Notes: generated by a model not told the origin, from the letters alone. A stretch of DNA of 64,000 nt from Tulasnella sp. 424 (GCA_019633425.1 WSUB01000174.1:19791-83790); one strand, 5' to 3'; numbered from the stretch's first letter, positions 50,824 through 63,508 are shown. Program-made: numbers and translations.

Positions 50824-52933
50824 TCACAGAATGCCCGTCCAAATATCGACTTTTCCTTTGGGCATAGAGTTTTCCACTTTCCGATGCTTCTTGTACCACT
50901 GGCGTACCCAGCTCCTAATCCTCTTGATCCCCCGATCGACCACGCGCTTGACGTCGTGATCGTATTTCGCCCCGTACAAGTTCCAGTCCCAGCAGTGATG
51001 TCCGCCCTTGACGACTTCTACTCGTTGATGTGGCGTGTTGTGGAACTTAGGGGCCCAGCGAGACGAGAGCGAGGCTGAGCGCCAAGGGTCGAACTGTCCG
51101 TTCACGACGAAGAGGTTTCTCGCTCGGATGTTCCATCCGCCGCCATGTTCGACATTGTTACCGTACGTATCGGGGTAGTAGTTTCCGAGGCTTCCGTCAG
51201 CGTTGGGGAACATGTGATCGCACTAAGACGTGGGTCGGTTGGTTGCTATTAGTCAAAAAGGCGAGAGGGTGTAACGCGTGATGTAACGGTCTCACCTGTC
51301 GAAGCCTGTAGCCTGGAGTTACGAGGGAAGAGACGATGCTGGAGTAATTTCCTGGGTCACCATCTGGAGTTGTGGGAGAATACAGTGAGCCAGAAGATCT
51401 CCCCAAGTGGCACGAGATGGGACGAAGTACCCTGGAACCATCCAAACTCGGTGCAAACCATCCAGGTCCACTGCCTGTCCCACGCGTTATTGACTGACCA
51501 GTCCTTGTACTGAGCCGAGTTGTAATCGTAGCTCGTGTAGCAGCCACCACCTGGAGCGCCACAGCCAGGAGCATACTGGGTCTTAAAATAATTGGCCAAG
51601 TTGTTCAGAGCCGTGGGCATGCCGACGCCGTTGGCGGACTCTTCGATCGTTCCGTCCGGGTGGGTTTCGATTGCGTCGCAGAATTGGAAGAACGGATCCT
51701 CTCCGGAAAAGGCGTAAGAACTGGCCTGCATGCTTTGCCAGCTGTATAACGGGTAGACCAGCACCCTTAAAAAGGTTTTGAGCAACGTAAATCAAGGAAC
51801 GTCTGCGGCGACTATTCTCGAAATACTCACTGCCCAAAATCGTCGTCCCTTAGGTCGTTCAAACCAAACGACTGCTTAAGATTTTGTTTATCCGCGCTCG
51901 ATCCACCCAGCAGCGTCTGATCGATTGCTTTTATTGCGGCAGCAAGGTCCTTACTGCAGTTCTTGGGCATACCCTCTTCTATAGGCTCAAAGTACTGCCT
52001 GGGGAAAACGATGAGTCCCCCGACCACCACGAGCAACGGACGTTGTGAACTCACCAGAAGTCGCCTTGAGCTTGAACGGGTGCGCTCGAAGCCCATGCGG
52101 CAGCGAACTTCTTGGGATACTTTTTCTGAGTGTATGCAGTGAGCACACCACTGCATGTAGTTAAGCGCCCACGTCAGCCCTAGCCCGTCGCTCGTCGGTA
52201 AGGACGCAACCGAGACACACTTACGGATAGCTGCAGCCCAGATTGACCCACGGAACTACATCCGGATTGGATGAGGTCGCTGGCTTCGTCCAAGGAAGCT
52301 TGACATTTTCCATGAAGTACTGCGGGAAGCGCCCAGACACGACACGCGTGATCAGCCGGAGCAAGTATGCTGTGCTGAGAGGTTCCACTGACTCTAGTAT
52401 CCTCGATCGCCTGATCAATGTCCAAATATTTTAGGTTCGCCGTACTGAGAGTCTGGTACGGAGATGATTGACCCCAATACCGATCTGAATATGGAGGGTC
52501 AGAGACCGTTGGGTTCGATCGAGGACCTTGTGATCGGCTTACGTTCAATGACGACACCAGCCGCACCCAAGCTCATCATGAGCGCTCTCTGAAGACTGGC
52601 CGGGCTGGTGAGTTCGGTATCGAATCCGTCCGCGCTCTGCTCTCCCGGGTTCATGATGACGATTGGCGCCCCTTGGCGGGTCCAGAACTCGTCGCTGAAG
52701 AAGTACCTTTGCTTGAATGTACCGAGAGAAGGGTTGTTGTGATCGATGAGCTGGTCAAAGTAGTTGTCGGTGCTGGCTAAATTTGTGACTGCGTTGGTCG
52801 TTTTCGGTGGCGGTGGGGGCGGGGGATCATGGATGATGGTGGGTGGGAAGCCTTTGCCATGTGAGCCTGCCAAAACGGATGAAAGGCGTATCGAGCAGAT
52901 AGCAAGAACCAAGAGGGAAAAGGAGGGCAACAT
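50824..52933 (-). CDS. Secreted S28-family serine peptidase 4
   Basis: Start at 52933 with signal peptide MLPSFSLLVLAICSIRLSSV. First exon 52543-52933. YFDQLIDHNNPSLGTFKQR, MNPGEQSADGF, GCSYPG, GQFDPWRSAS and GGHHCWDWN are all present. The middle contains QYFEPIEEGMPKNCSKDLAA and the cysteine pair region GCGAPGGGCYTSYDY. One donor is GTCAGT. About 545 residues, intact. It has 3.8 kb spacing to gene 3 and 4.1 kb to gene 5. Confidence 0.88.
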
Positions 52934-54281
52934 CCTGAGAGATGTCGAGCTGGGATGAAGCAGCCAAGGATGAGAAGGGGGGAGATGCCTAAGACTACAG
53001 CGTTAGCTTGGCGAAGACGTTATAAAAGGACCACAATCAATCATTTGTGAGTGGCAGGGCAATCCAAGGGGGCGATGAACTCTCGGGACCGATTGTGGCT
53101 TAGGGTGATCATCCGAGTGCCTCGTGCGACTTGCGGTGTTCACTTAGTCACCGACTGCCAGCCGTTTCTGGTTACTAGGCAAATACGTTGACATTGACTC
53201 GAAGTCTTTTCGACATGGCCAAGATACGAAATTGGAGACCATCCATAGTGGGCGTCATCGTGATCGGCCAACGACACGGAGTGGCGTGTCCTGAAAGATG
53301 CCTAAATGATAATCGATAAGAGAGGTTCACTCCTAAGAAGCGTCGAATGGAAACCTTACCTTGCCAGCACAGTGTTAAAGCGCTTACGGGCAGTGCGGAG
53401 AGGAAAGAATTGAGAGTGTCGCCTTTGATCTCAGCTCGATGAGGCGATGTGATCAGCACAGGAATCGTGATGAACTCAAGCCTATTTTTGGTTTGGGAAA
53501 GGATTGTCCGATCATGGTCACGTGACAGTCTTGGCGTTACAGGGTTCGACGTAGTCCCCGAACCGACCGTAAAAGCTAGAAATGATGAGAACGTAAAGTG
53601 GGGTTCCTGGATTTCTGACAGGGTGTATGAGCGTCTAAGCATAATTTCGTAATCAAGCGCCGGCGAGGAGGGGCTTTCGAAGCGTTCCGTCTAGGGGACC
53701 GAGGTTGTGAAACGACGCGAGAAGCAAGCTTCCCGGCTCGAGTCGTTGAAAGTGACAAAACATCGTCACTTCGGCGATTTAACTCCTCAAAGGCAAGGTT
53801 TTTGTTTGAGAAAGGATCCAAAGGACATTTCGTGGCAGTGCATTCTATCGAACCCCGTGTTATCTCCCACGAGCGCGGAATCTCTCCCTTTCGGGTAGTC
53901 ACTCAGGGTTAACCAATCCAGCCAACAGATACACGAGAAGGAGCTTTTGTTGAAATAGCAAAGGAAATTTCCGTATCCCAATCAGTTGAACCGTCGAGGA
54001 GAACAACTTCAAGAAAGCAAATTCCTTTCGGAAGAGATCGCATCTCATCGAGGGATGCCACATACATGTCACCGGCGCCCGGGTCCGCGGAAGCCGGGAA
54101 GACTTGGACCCCACGACTCGTTCTCGTCCTCTCACTTCGCCAGTGTTTCCCCTGGAATATGATCCTAACAAAGCGAAAAATAGCATAGTGCACGCGTTTC
54201 CGTGGTTGAGAGTAGTAATAGTGTTAGAAACGGCTCACCAGAATGATTATTTTGGCGAGAAACTCGTTGTGGTACTACGGT
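52934..54281. other. S28 upstream repeat, unit 2, plus decayed block
   Basis: The first part repeats the upstream blocks of gene 3. The part from about 53500 to 54100 (including gtaaaagctag, aatcaagcgcc, ggaggggctttcgaagcg and later gagggatg..gc.acatac) is shared with 57540-57860 next to the terminal S28 relic. No protein could be recognised in it. Confidence 0.5.
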
Positions 54282-54900
54282 TCGGAATCTACTCTCGCAC
54301 ACCATTCCGGAAAAAAACCAACCTGTCAGCCACATTCTCGTCCTCGTTCTACATAAGTACCTTTTCCTTGCAGTTTTCGCTCTCTGATTCGCATTTTGGT
54401 TCGTAGGCGGCCAGTGCGACTCGGGAACCTAAGCTGAGCAAGGGAGTTCAGAATTTGCCTCATGGCTCTTGCCCCGAACCCGACTGTGCAACAGTGTTCA
54501 TTGGGTCCGGTGTTTTGCTTTCAGGGCCAATCTGACGAACCCGACGTTACTCTACCCTTTTAACAAATGGATACCGTACACCACAAGCCCTGTATCTAGT
54601 TCATTCCAAGTGGCCGGTAGACGTCGTGTCTCATTTTCCGAATCCAGTAATCATCCCTCGCTGTTATTGCTAGAGAGCCTTGAGCAGAAGCATTGGTAAC
54701 ATTCTTTCTGTGCACTCGCTTCTAATTCTCATATCGAGGCTTCCCCCAAACCAAAGCAAGCCAAGATGGTCATCGAGCCTGCTGCAAGTCTCCACGAGCT
54801 AGTATTGCATTAGCCATACACCCTAACTGCTACATGGGAGAAATGTCCGAAGAAATGTCCAAAGTCTACACAAACCCTCTATAAACAAACCCAACCCTCA
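54282..54900. repeat. S28 intergenic repeat, unit 3
   Basis: Third copy of the spacer described at 46305, with cgactcgggaacctaagc, and agaatttgcctcatggctc followed by atccagtaatca. Coding content is absent. Confidence 0.65.
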
Positions 54901-54903
54901 AGC

Positions 54904-56984
54904 TCATAGGATTCCCGCCCAAATATCGACTTTTCCTTTAGGCATAGAGTTCTCCACATTCCGATGCTTCTTGTACCACTGGCGTACCCAGCTTCTCATC
55001 TTCTTGATTCCCCGATCGACCACGCGCTTGATGTCGTGGTCGTATTTCGCGCCGTCCAAGTTCCAGTCCCAGCAGTGATGTCCGCCCTTGACGACTTCGA
55101 CTCGTTGATGCGGGGTGTTGCGGAACTTGGGAGCCCAGCGAGACGAGAGTGAAGCCGAGCGCCAAGGGTCGAATTCTCCGTTTACGACGAAGAGGTTTCT
55201 CGCTCGAAGGTTCCATCCGCCGCCATGTTCTAAGTTGTTATCGAACGTGTCGGGATAGTAGCTTCCGGGGGTTCCGTCGGCGTTGGGGAACATGTAATTG
55301 CACTAGGAAATGAGGCGGTTGGTTGCTGTTAGTCGAAAGGCGAAGATATAGTACATGACATAACTTTCTCACCTGTCGAAGATTGTAGCCTGGAGTTACG
55401 AGGGAAGAAACGATGCTGGAGTAATTTCCTGGGTCACCATCTGTAGTTGTGGGAGAATACAGCGAGTCAGGACATCTTCCCCGGTGGGGCGTAACTGGCT
55501 TGACGCACCCTGGAACCACCCAAACTCGTTGCATACCATCCAGGACCACTGGCGGTCCGCTCCACTGACTGACAAGTCCGTGTACATAGTCGAGGTGTAA
55601 TCGTAGGTCGTGTAGCAACCACCACCTGGAGCGGAACAGCCAGAAGCATAGTTGTCCAGCATATATTTGGCAAAGTTGTTCAGCGCCGTGGGCATGCCGA
55701 CGCCTTTGGCGGTTCTCTCGATCGTTCCGTCTGGGTGGGTTTCGATCGCATCGCAAAATTGGAAGAACGGGTCCTCTCCGGAAGTGGCGTAGGAGCTTGC
55801 CTGCATGCTTTGCCAACCAAACAAAGGATAGGCCAGTACCCTTAAAAAAGGGTTTCCTCGTCAATCAAGGAACGTCTGCCGTGACTATTTTCGGAATACT
55901 CACTGCCCAAAATCGTCGTCCTTCAGGTCGTACAATCCAAATGCCTTTTTCAGGTTTTGTTTATCCGCGTTCGAGCCATTCAGCAGTGTCTGATCGATTT
56001 CTTTGATCGCGGCAGCGAGGTCCTTACTGCAGTTCTTGGGCATACCCTCTTCGATAGGCTCAAAGTACTGCCTGAGGAGATTGTGAAGTAATGGTAAGCC
56101 CCCCGAGCACCACGCGCAACGCACTTCATGAACTCACCAGAAGTCTCCTAGAGCTTGAACGGGTGCGCTCGAAGCCCACGCGGCGGCGAACTTCTTGGGA
56201 TACTTTTTCTGAGTGTATGCACTAAGCTCACCACTGCGTCCAGTAAAGCACGTCAGCAGCCCGTAAGGGAGCAATCGAAGCACACTTACGGATAGCTGCA
56301 ACCCATATTTACCCACGGAACGTCATCTGGGTGAGATGAGGTCGCTTTTTTGCTCCATGGAAGCTTGACATTTTCAATGAAGTACTAGGGGGAAGCGTTC
56401 AGTCAGGTAATCAGCCGGAGCACAGAAGCTGTGCTCGGGAGTTCGACTCACTCTGCTATCCTCAATCGCTTGGTCAACATTCAAATATTTCAGGTTGGCC
56501 GTACTGAGAGTCTGATACGGGGATGATTCGCCCCAATACCGGTCTAAACAGGTAGGTCAGAGACCGTTGGTTTGATCGAGGAACAGGTAATCGACGTACG
56601 TTCCAAGACGACACCAGCTGCCCCCAAGCTCATCATGAGCGCTCCCTGGAGAGTGACCGGATTGATGAGGTCGTACTCGAATCCGTCCGCGCTCTGCTCC
56701 CCCGGGTTTGAAAGTACGATTGGCGCGCCTTGGCGGGTCCAGTACTCGTCGCTGAACCAGTACCTTTGCTTGAATGTACCGAGAGAGGGGTTGTTGTGAT
56801 CTATGAGTTGGTCAAAGTAGTGGGGGGTCGTCACTTGATCCTCTGTTGCGCTGGTCGTTGTTGGGGGTGGTGGGGGATCACGGATGTTAGTACGAGGGAG
56901 GCCGTTGCCATGCGAGCCAGCCAAAACGGATGCAAAGGGTATCGAGCTGATAGCGAGGACCAAGAGGGAAATTGAGGGTAACAT
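54904..56984 (-). CDS. Secreted S28-family serine peptidase 5
   Basis: Start at 56984 with signal peptide MLPSISLLVLAISSIPFASV. HYFDQLIDHNNPSLGTFKQR, SNPGEQSADGF, GCSYPG, GEFDPWRSAS and GGHHCWDWN are present. The middle region EGMPKNCSKDLAAAIKEIDQ matches the other copies. Splice sites are GT..AG and frames are open. The C-terminus is VDIWAGIL, as in gene 3. Probably secreted. Confidence 0.88.
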
Positions 56985-57099
56985 CTTGAGAAATGTCGAG
57001 GGGGGGACGGAGCAGCCAAGAGTGAGAAGGGGGATTGTCTGGTTAGACTACGGCATTAGCTTGACGAGGAGGTTTTAAGTGCACTCAATTCATTTTGTT

Positions 57100-57700
57100 G
57101 GTAGCAGGCAATCCGAGCGGGCGATGAACTCTTGGCGCAGATCGTGGCTTGCGATGACCCATCCCCATCCCAGTGCCTCATGCGATCCACGGTGTGAGCG
57201 GGCGACTGCCGTTTCTGGTTACTAGGCAAATACGTTGACATGGACTTGACGCCTTTCGAAATGGCCAGGATACGAACTGGGAGATCACCCAGAGTGGGCC
57301 ATCGTGATCGGCCAACGACATGGAGCGACGTGTCCTGTAAGATGCCTAAAAGATAATCAATAAGAGGGATTTACTCCTAAGTAGCGGTAAGTGAAAAATT
57401 TCCCTTGGCATGGCAGGGTTGAAGCGCTTACGTGCGGTGCGGAGTGAGAGTGCCGCCTTTGATCTCAGGCCGGTGAGGCAATGTGATCAGCACAGGAATC
57501 GGGATGAACTCAAGCCTTGGAAAGGATGATGGTCACGTGACAGTCGCAGGGTGGCGCAGTCCTCCGCCCGACCGTGAAAGCTAGACAGGACTGGCAGAAC
57601 GTAAAGTGAAGTTCCTGGGTTTCTCACAGGATGTATAGACCTCTGGGCATTATTTCGAAATCAAGCGCCAGTGAGGAGGGGCTTTCGAAGCGGTCCGTCC
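57100..57700. other. S28 upstream repeat, unit 3
   Basis: Promoter side of S28 gene 5, matching parts of 49300-49640 and 53180-53480, then the decayed block shared with 53500-53700. No gene. Confidence 0.5.
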
Positions 57701-57879
57701 AGGGGGGCGAGGTTATGGATTTTTCGCAAATAGTACCAAAAGAAAAAGGAGTCGTTCCGTCCATGCTAATCGGGTGAACCATCGAGGAAAGCAACAAGAA
57801 AATAAATTCTGTTCGTAAACGAGATTGAATGCCAACGAGGGATGTTGCATACATGCCACCGTCGCTTTGGCTCCCATCC

Positions 57880-58030
57880 GCGTTTTCAAAAGCGTACCAG
57901 CAGCACCAAACTGTGTGCAAGTCACCCAAAGTCGACCACTGTCGATTCAAAGAATTCGTGACAGACCAGTCGGCATACGGACTCGCAGGACTGGAAGAAC
58001 GAATCCTCTCCGGAAGCGGCCGACAACTCT
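57880..58030 (-). pseudogene. S28 relic 6 at the array end
   Basis: On the minus strand the remnants of the S28 middle exon are readable: YADWSVTNSLNRQW, compared with YKDWSVNNAWDRQW in gene 4, then LHTVW from the MVCTEFGWF segment. An internal deletion joins this directly to the region of SGEDPFFQFCD (here gaatcctctccggaagcg). It marks a former sixth gene. Confidence 0.65.
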
Positions 58031-58339
58031 CCAGGAAAGACGAGAGAAAAACAGCGTACGATGCCAATCTCCACAATAACAGCTGAACACGACATTCCGC
58101 CGGGGAGCCCGCCACGAGCTCAGTCGTCTATGCTCGAAATCCACATCTCTCGAGAACCATCATATCTCTCCCAGTACCAACAGCAATAAAGGCCTTGTGG
58201 GCTTGAGCACTTTTCAGCGCGCCTGCTCCACACCTTCCTCGGCCAGTAAACTCACGATCCCGTGACTGCACTGCCTCCAGTGGCGCCCAAAAACACCTGA
58301 CCCTGCCTCAAGAGGTTTGCTGAATTCAACCTATACGAT

Positions 58340-59090
58340 GAGCGGACAAGGCAGGTATATTTCGTTCATCTCGGCTTCATGATTTATCGGTAACCGCCCA
58401 CACAGATCGTGCGTCATTTCGAGGATCAAGCGCCGCAGAAGCGGAGGATTTCGTCCAAGCGGTTCGTCGCACAGCATGGGCAGAACAGAAGCAGTTCGAC
58501 TACACATGGATGGCCGCTTATGCAGCGGCTCTCATGAGCGGACCGGCTCTACGGTGGCACATGGGATTGCCACGAGATGTCCGGGGGGATTGGAGAAAAA
58601 TGGAAGTGGCGTTGTTGGATAGGTTCGCACCGGACCAGCCTCCGGCTGCTCCAAGCAATAAGTGAGATGATATTTTCAAAGCTAAAGTCCCGAAACTGCT
58701 CATTTTGACCTGTTTGTCTCAGTCCTACAGTTCCTAGTGGGGCTCCGGTGGCACCCACGCTTTGCTTCGGCCGGATAAGGGTCACGGAAACCAATACAGG
58801 GCGCTTTGTTGGATATATGGCGAATAATATAGCGAAGAAAAACCAGTACTATGCTCATGTCCCAAAGCAACTTGATGACGCATTGGTCGTCCAGTTCACG
58901 CCATCTTCCTCTCCGGTCACATTTGACTTGGTGGTATGCAACAGTTGCATTTAGCCTATTCCTGGTCCTGCGCTCATACTCTCTTTACAGGATCAGTCAA
59001 GTTATCATCGACTCGCTTTAAGAGGAGTCGGTGAACTGGAACTTACTACCAGTTCTTACCGGCATGCAGCATCTATCTTCAGGCTTTAGG
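58340..59090 (+). CDS. Gag-derived domain protein with a downstream unknown domain
   Basis: Frame 58407-58663 encodes a retrotransposon Gag-like helical domain: AAEAEDFVQAVRRTAW, YAAALMSGPALRWHM, DWRKMEVALLDRFAPD. An intron (donor about 58662, acceptor before 58730) joins it in frame to CFGRIRVTETNTGRFVGYM...YYAHVP..LDDALVVQFTPS. A second intron (from about 58934 to about 58990) leads to DQSSYHRLALRGVGELE and a stop near 59089. No protease or reverse transcriptase follows. I recall similar Gag plus unknown beta-rich domain proteins from Agaricomycetes, which suggests domestication rather than a live element. The first exon is uncertain; an ATG near 58338 (MSGQG) is possible but its splice phase does not fit. 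Confidence 0.5.
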
Positions 59091-59976
59091 CACGCAATGG
59101 ACTGATAAGGAATTTCGCTCACCCATAGTGACCTCGATCTCATATGTTTTGCTCCCGGTCCTAAGCCAGGTTCCATTCGCTATTCAAGCACCTCGAGCCT
59201 GGGAATTCCTAGCCACGTCCAACACGCCGTTTGGAAAGTGGGTGCCGACGGCTGTATAACGGCCATTTGGCCACCGTCTCCACAAAGTACATAAGTCCAG
59301 TGCCATTTATCCCTCCCAAATACTCAAATACTCTATCTTTTAAATAGTCTCAATCGGGACAGCGGTCTTCACGACTGGAAACCCACCTTTCTTAATGTTT
59401 TTCCCTAATATCGAGGATCGATTTAAAGACGATTACACCAGGAACAACCACACAAGAGTGGTGAGTTGACAGAGTTATGGGCAATTTCACGCATCTAACT
59501 GAACATTGTAATGAATAGAGGCTTGAATTCGAATATGCATGACTGCCCCGTCGTCAATGTTCGGAATGTGGAGCCAATGGTCGGCTTAGCAAACCATTTG
59601 GAAGTGGATAAGGATCCGATTGTAACTTCATTCGCTTGCAGACAAGGGCCAAGTGAATATATATTACACAATTGTCGCGGCTGCCCAGAGGCCCACAAGT
59701 AGATAAGAGCATAACTGTACACTGTATTCGCCCCCAAGACAAGGGACGAGGAAGTCCACATATGCATTGCACTATTGCTACAGAGAGTTCAGCAACCGAG
59801 TCGACATATACAGCATTATCTACATCACCGTTGCGCCTTTAAAAAAAGAAGGCCTAATCGGAGAGTCATAGAAGCAATTGGAACTCATAATGAAACTAGC
59901 ACCCCATACCCACAGGCGAGTTTTCAACAGCCTTGTCCATCCCTTTGGAAGTTTGCAGCGGAGTGAAAATTCCTCC
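59091..59976. other. Spacer without recognised genes
   Basis: A frame at about 59092-59260 (GTQWTDKEFR...) could be a further exon of the Gag-derived gene, but it is out of phase with the preceding exon. Otherwise nothing was seen up to the ATG14 stop codon. Confidence 0.35.
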
Positions 59977-61894
59977 TCACCCGACGCCTTCCTCTCCTTC
60001 GTCTATTTCGATCAAGTTCCACTCGTCATTGGCGCCACCTCCCAACCCAGTCTTGACGGTCATCCGCGAAGTTGAACTCTTCCGCCTTCTTGACGCAGAA
60101 GCCACGATGGCGGAAGCGGTTCGCGGACTGGTGGCTTGTAACAGTTGAGCAAACTCGAGATTGAAGGTCTTCGAGTCGGTTGGAGGTGGGAGTAAAGGCG
60201 TTTGGAGCGATGGCGTGGCGTGGGATGCTCTGTATGTGGGGGGAGGGGGTTAGTTTTGCAAGGGGGAAAAGGGTTATCAAGGTCAACGAGCGAGAGCCCA
60301 CCTAGCGAACGAATCCGAGTTGATACAACATACAGACCACAGGTTCCTCAAAGTCTCTCCAGCGACGCTCAACGGAACATCTAAGCCTTGCGTGTGCGAG
60401 AGGTATGCAATGTTGTAATTAAGCATGCAAAGTGCTGTTGTGAATGCGTCTAATGTCGGTCTAGATTCTGATGAGGACGAGGATGGTGCTTGAGAGGTTG
60501 GTGATCCTGGTGCAGAGGAATCTGAGGTCGGTGGGTCCGAGGATGTAAGGTATAGTGGGTATGGAGTCGTCATGCTAGTGAAAACGACGACGTGTAAGGC
60601 CGAGGTACTTTAGGCAAAGAAATGGGAGCGCTCACTTGACCCAGCCGTTCTTCTCAGACCCTCGCCCAGCAACAATGGTCGGCTGACCAACGCCAGGCGA
60701 TCCGCCACTCCAAGAAACTTCGAAAGGGAGTTTCACGCCCAAGTAGAACGTCAACAGCCGTAGGAAATGAAGGGTATGCGCAACGGCTGCGGTGAGTTGT
60801 TCTGATTGGTAGCCTAACAAACCAGGTATCAATCAGGCTCAGCGTTTCGTCAAAACGTCCACAGAGGGAACTTACGTCTCAGGTCTCCAGCAACAGGCAA
60901 GACCAAGCCAGCAATACTCCATTCCCCTTTCCCGGCTGGTAACGGTTTCCGACTATCCCCTCCACTGCCTCCACCGACCATCCCAAACCCTCCACCGAAC
61001 CCTTGTCCAATGACGCTGCTCATCATCCCGGTCCGACCAAAGAACGCTTTACCAGCTCCCGCGATGTACGAAGCGGTCGCAAACGGCAAACTTGATGCAT
61101 TGTTGTTCCCGCCCATGGACTGCTGGAGGAATGCACTCGTCGGCGTAGCTGTCGCATTCGGATTCCTCAACGCCGAGCCCGACCTGGAGTAAGAAGGCGA
61201 CGAAGGCGGTGAAGGTGGTGGCGGAAGCGATGCTTCTCGGAGATCAAAGGCCTCAACGAGGCTCTTGATGAGCACTTTACGCGTTGCTGCGAGGGAAGTG
61301 TTGGTGGACGCCAGACGAGACTTGACCGTCTCGATTTGAGAGACGAGTTCAGCTTGGTGGGTCTTGAGGTCCGATAAGATGTGTGATTTGGCCAATTGCA
61401 AGTTGGACCGACGAGTGTGGAGCGCGGATCGTTTCGAGGCGATTTGGGATTTGACTGCCGCCCGTAAACAGTAACGAAACGACCGACGAAAGATGTTCAG
61501 TTCATCACAGATGATGTGAAATAGACCGAGGAAGAGAATGAATCTTACGTTGTGCGATTTGGTCACGAGCGCTCTTGGTCTCCCTAACGATCTCAGTCAC
61601 CGAGTCGTGGAGACGCGCTTGGTCCGCACGCAACAGCCTCCCGCTTTGAATGGTCGTCAGAGTCTTGTTCGCCTTTGCGAGTTCCGCATCACGTTCTGAA
61701 GCCGTTCGTTGACTTGACGAACGAAAGTCGCGGATACTGCGAAGAAAGGGTTACGGTGAGTACTGGTTGCAATCGGTCCCGATACGAAATGGAGAGCGAG
61801 ATAGAGAGGGGAGGTGTCCTCACTGAGTTCTTAAACAGTCTGCACAGTAGAACTTGCGCTGGATGAGCTCGCAGGTATCACATCGTGCTTCCAT
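59977..61894 (-). CDS. ATG14: ATG14-like autophagy subunit of the PI3-kinase complex
   Basis: Six exons (61824-61894, 61549-61736, 60876-61454, 60636-60813, 60302-60574, 59977-60229) join in frame to 513 residues. The N-terminus MEARCDTCELIQRKFYCADC has the paired CxxC...CxxC cysteines of ATG14. A coiled coil spans about 30-150 (TLTTIQSGRLLRADQARLHD, KRSALHTRRSNLQLAKSHI). The C-terminal membrane-associating domain of the ATG14/UVRAG family follows (AAVAHTLHFLRLLTFYLGVK, MLNYNIAYLSHTQG). The last residues, NDEWNLIEIDEGEE, contain an acidic W-x-x-I motif of the Atg8-interacting type. Role: targeting of the Vps34 complex to autophagosome formation. Vps38/UVRAG is the alternative; the N-terminal cysteines favour ATG14. 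Confidence 0.8.
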
Positions 61895-62201
61895 GGCATC
61901 GTTAGCCACTGCGAGTTGAAGCGTTGTTGAAGGTGGTTGAAAGGACGATGATGGCGGTTTTCAGGGGTTCGAACAGACTCAAGGAGAGGGGCCTGGGATG
62001 ATGATGGCGTAAGCCAAATTAGGGATCATGCAATGGTGGGAAAGAGTCGATGTCAGACTTTTTAGCTCTCTAGCACCTTCGACAAACCACTGGAAAGGAC
62101 ACACGAGCACTGTATTTCTAGTCATAAAGGACATTGGAACTTGGACGCATCTACTCTCACTTTTTCATTTCCCCCCTTCAACCCCTTACACCCCGACAAC
62201 G

Positions 62202-63508
62202 ATGGCTTCAATGGCGAAAATGCGCGACCTCCTGGCATGGTCGACCGAACACCAGACCTCTCCAGACGACCCAAACTACGTTCCTCCAAGACCTCTACAG
62301 GAATTAGACCCAGGTCTGGTTGACATGATCCTGGGCAAACCTGATGCCGTCCGAATGAGGGTACGTCCCGACGTGCCCATGACGACGGCTTAATTAGATC
62401 AGAGCAGGGGAACTGACTTTATTATTCGCTGGTTATGGATAGGACGCCATGGCTGTTGCGGTAGATGAATCTAAATCTGAAGAAGAGAGAGTTGTTGCGC
62501 TGGATGATCTGGAGTTAGTAAGTGCGATTTGGTGACTCTGTCCCCCCGTCCGTTCTCACCACCTTCCGTTTGGATAGCTAATCGAATCACTGGACAACGC
62601 CAATGGTGCGACGAACTGGAATCGCTTCGTACTCTCAATACTCACGACTAATTCTACCTCCAGATATGGAAGTTCTAAAACTCTGGGAGCCCATCCTCAA
62701 CTTGACTACATCACCATTACCGGCAATTTCCGCTCAAGCTCTATGGGTGGTTGGAACGGCGGTTCAGAATAACCCTAAATCACAAACAGCTGTGAGTCCA
62801 CCCCTGTCGCCTCTCTACCCAGAATTGCAGTGTTACTAAAAGAACGTCGTCTTTGGCCTCAGTTTCTGAAACACGAACCTTTCCCAACCATAATAAACGC
62901 TCTGTCCAGTGATACATCGACGAATGAAGTCCGAGCTAAGGCGCTCTATGTGCTTTCCGGCGCACTTCGACATAATCGAGAAGCGGTGGTCAAGTTCACA
63001 GAGGCCAAGGGTTGGAAGGCTCTCAAAGCTGCTCTCGAAGGTACGTTTGTGGCACCTCTACTTATCTTGATTCTCTAACCCGCCCTTGCCTTTTCTGGTC
63101 CCAGATCCGCACATAACCGTCCGCCGGAAAACCGCTTTCCTCCTGAACGCGCTCCTCCTACCCGACGGCACCCTTCCGTCCTCCACGCCCTCATCACTTC
63201 AAACCTCCGACTTGACCCGCAGTGCGATCGACACGCACAACATTCTCTCCTCCCTAACCTCCTCTATAGTCAACCCGAAACCATTCGGGCGGAACGCCGA
63301 CCAAACCCAACCCGATGCAGATTACGAAGAGAAAGCCGTGCGAGTCGTCGTCACGTACTTGGAAGGGATGAAGGGGTCTCAAACGGATGTTGGGGAGGGG
63401 CTGAAGAAAGATTTACGAGCGATTTCGGGGGAGAGGAAGACGGAACGAGGGAAGGAGTGGGGTTTGGAGGAGGACGACTGGGATGTTTTGCAGAGGCATG
63501 CTGAGTGA
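62202..63508 (+). CDS. FES1: Hsp70 nucleotide-exchange factor Fes1
   Basis: Six exons (62202-62360, 62443-62517, 62578-62605, 62664-62791, 62863-63040, 63105-63508) join in frame to 323 residues. The N-terminal Fes1 segment (MRDLLAWSTEHQTS) is followed by armadillo-like repeats: ISAQALWVVGTAVQNNPKSQ, EVRAKALYVLSGALRHNREA and ITVRRKTAFLLNALLLPDG. This is the Fes1/HspBP1 pattern. The acidic, charged C-terminus (EEDDWDVLQRHAE) is variable in the family. It promotes ADP release from cytosolic Hsp70. It is divergent to ATG14 with about 300 bases between starts. Confidence 0.93.
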
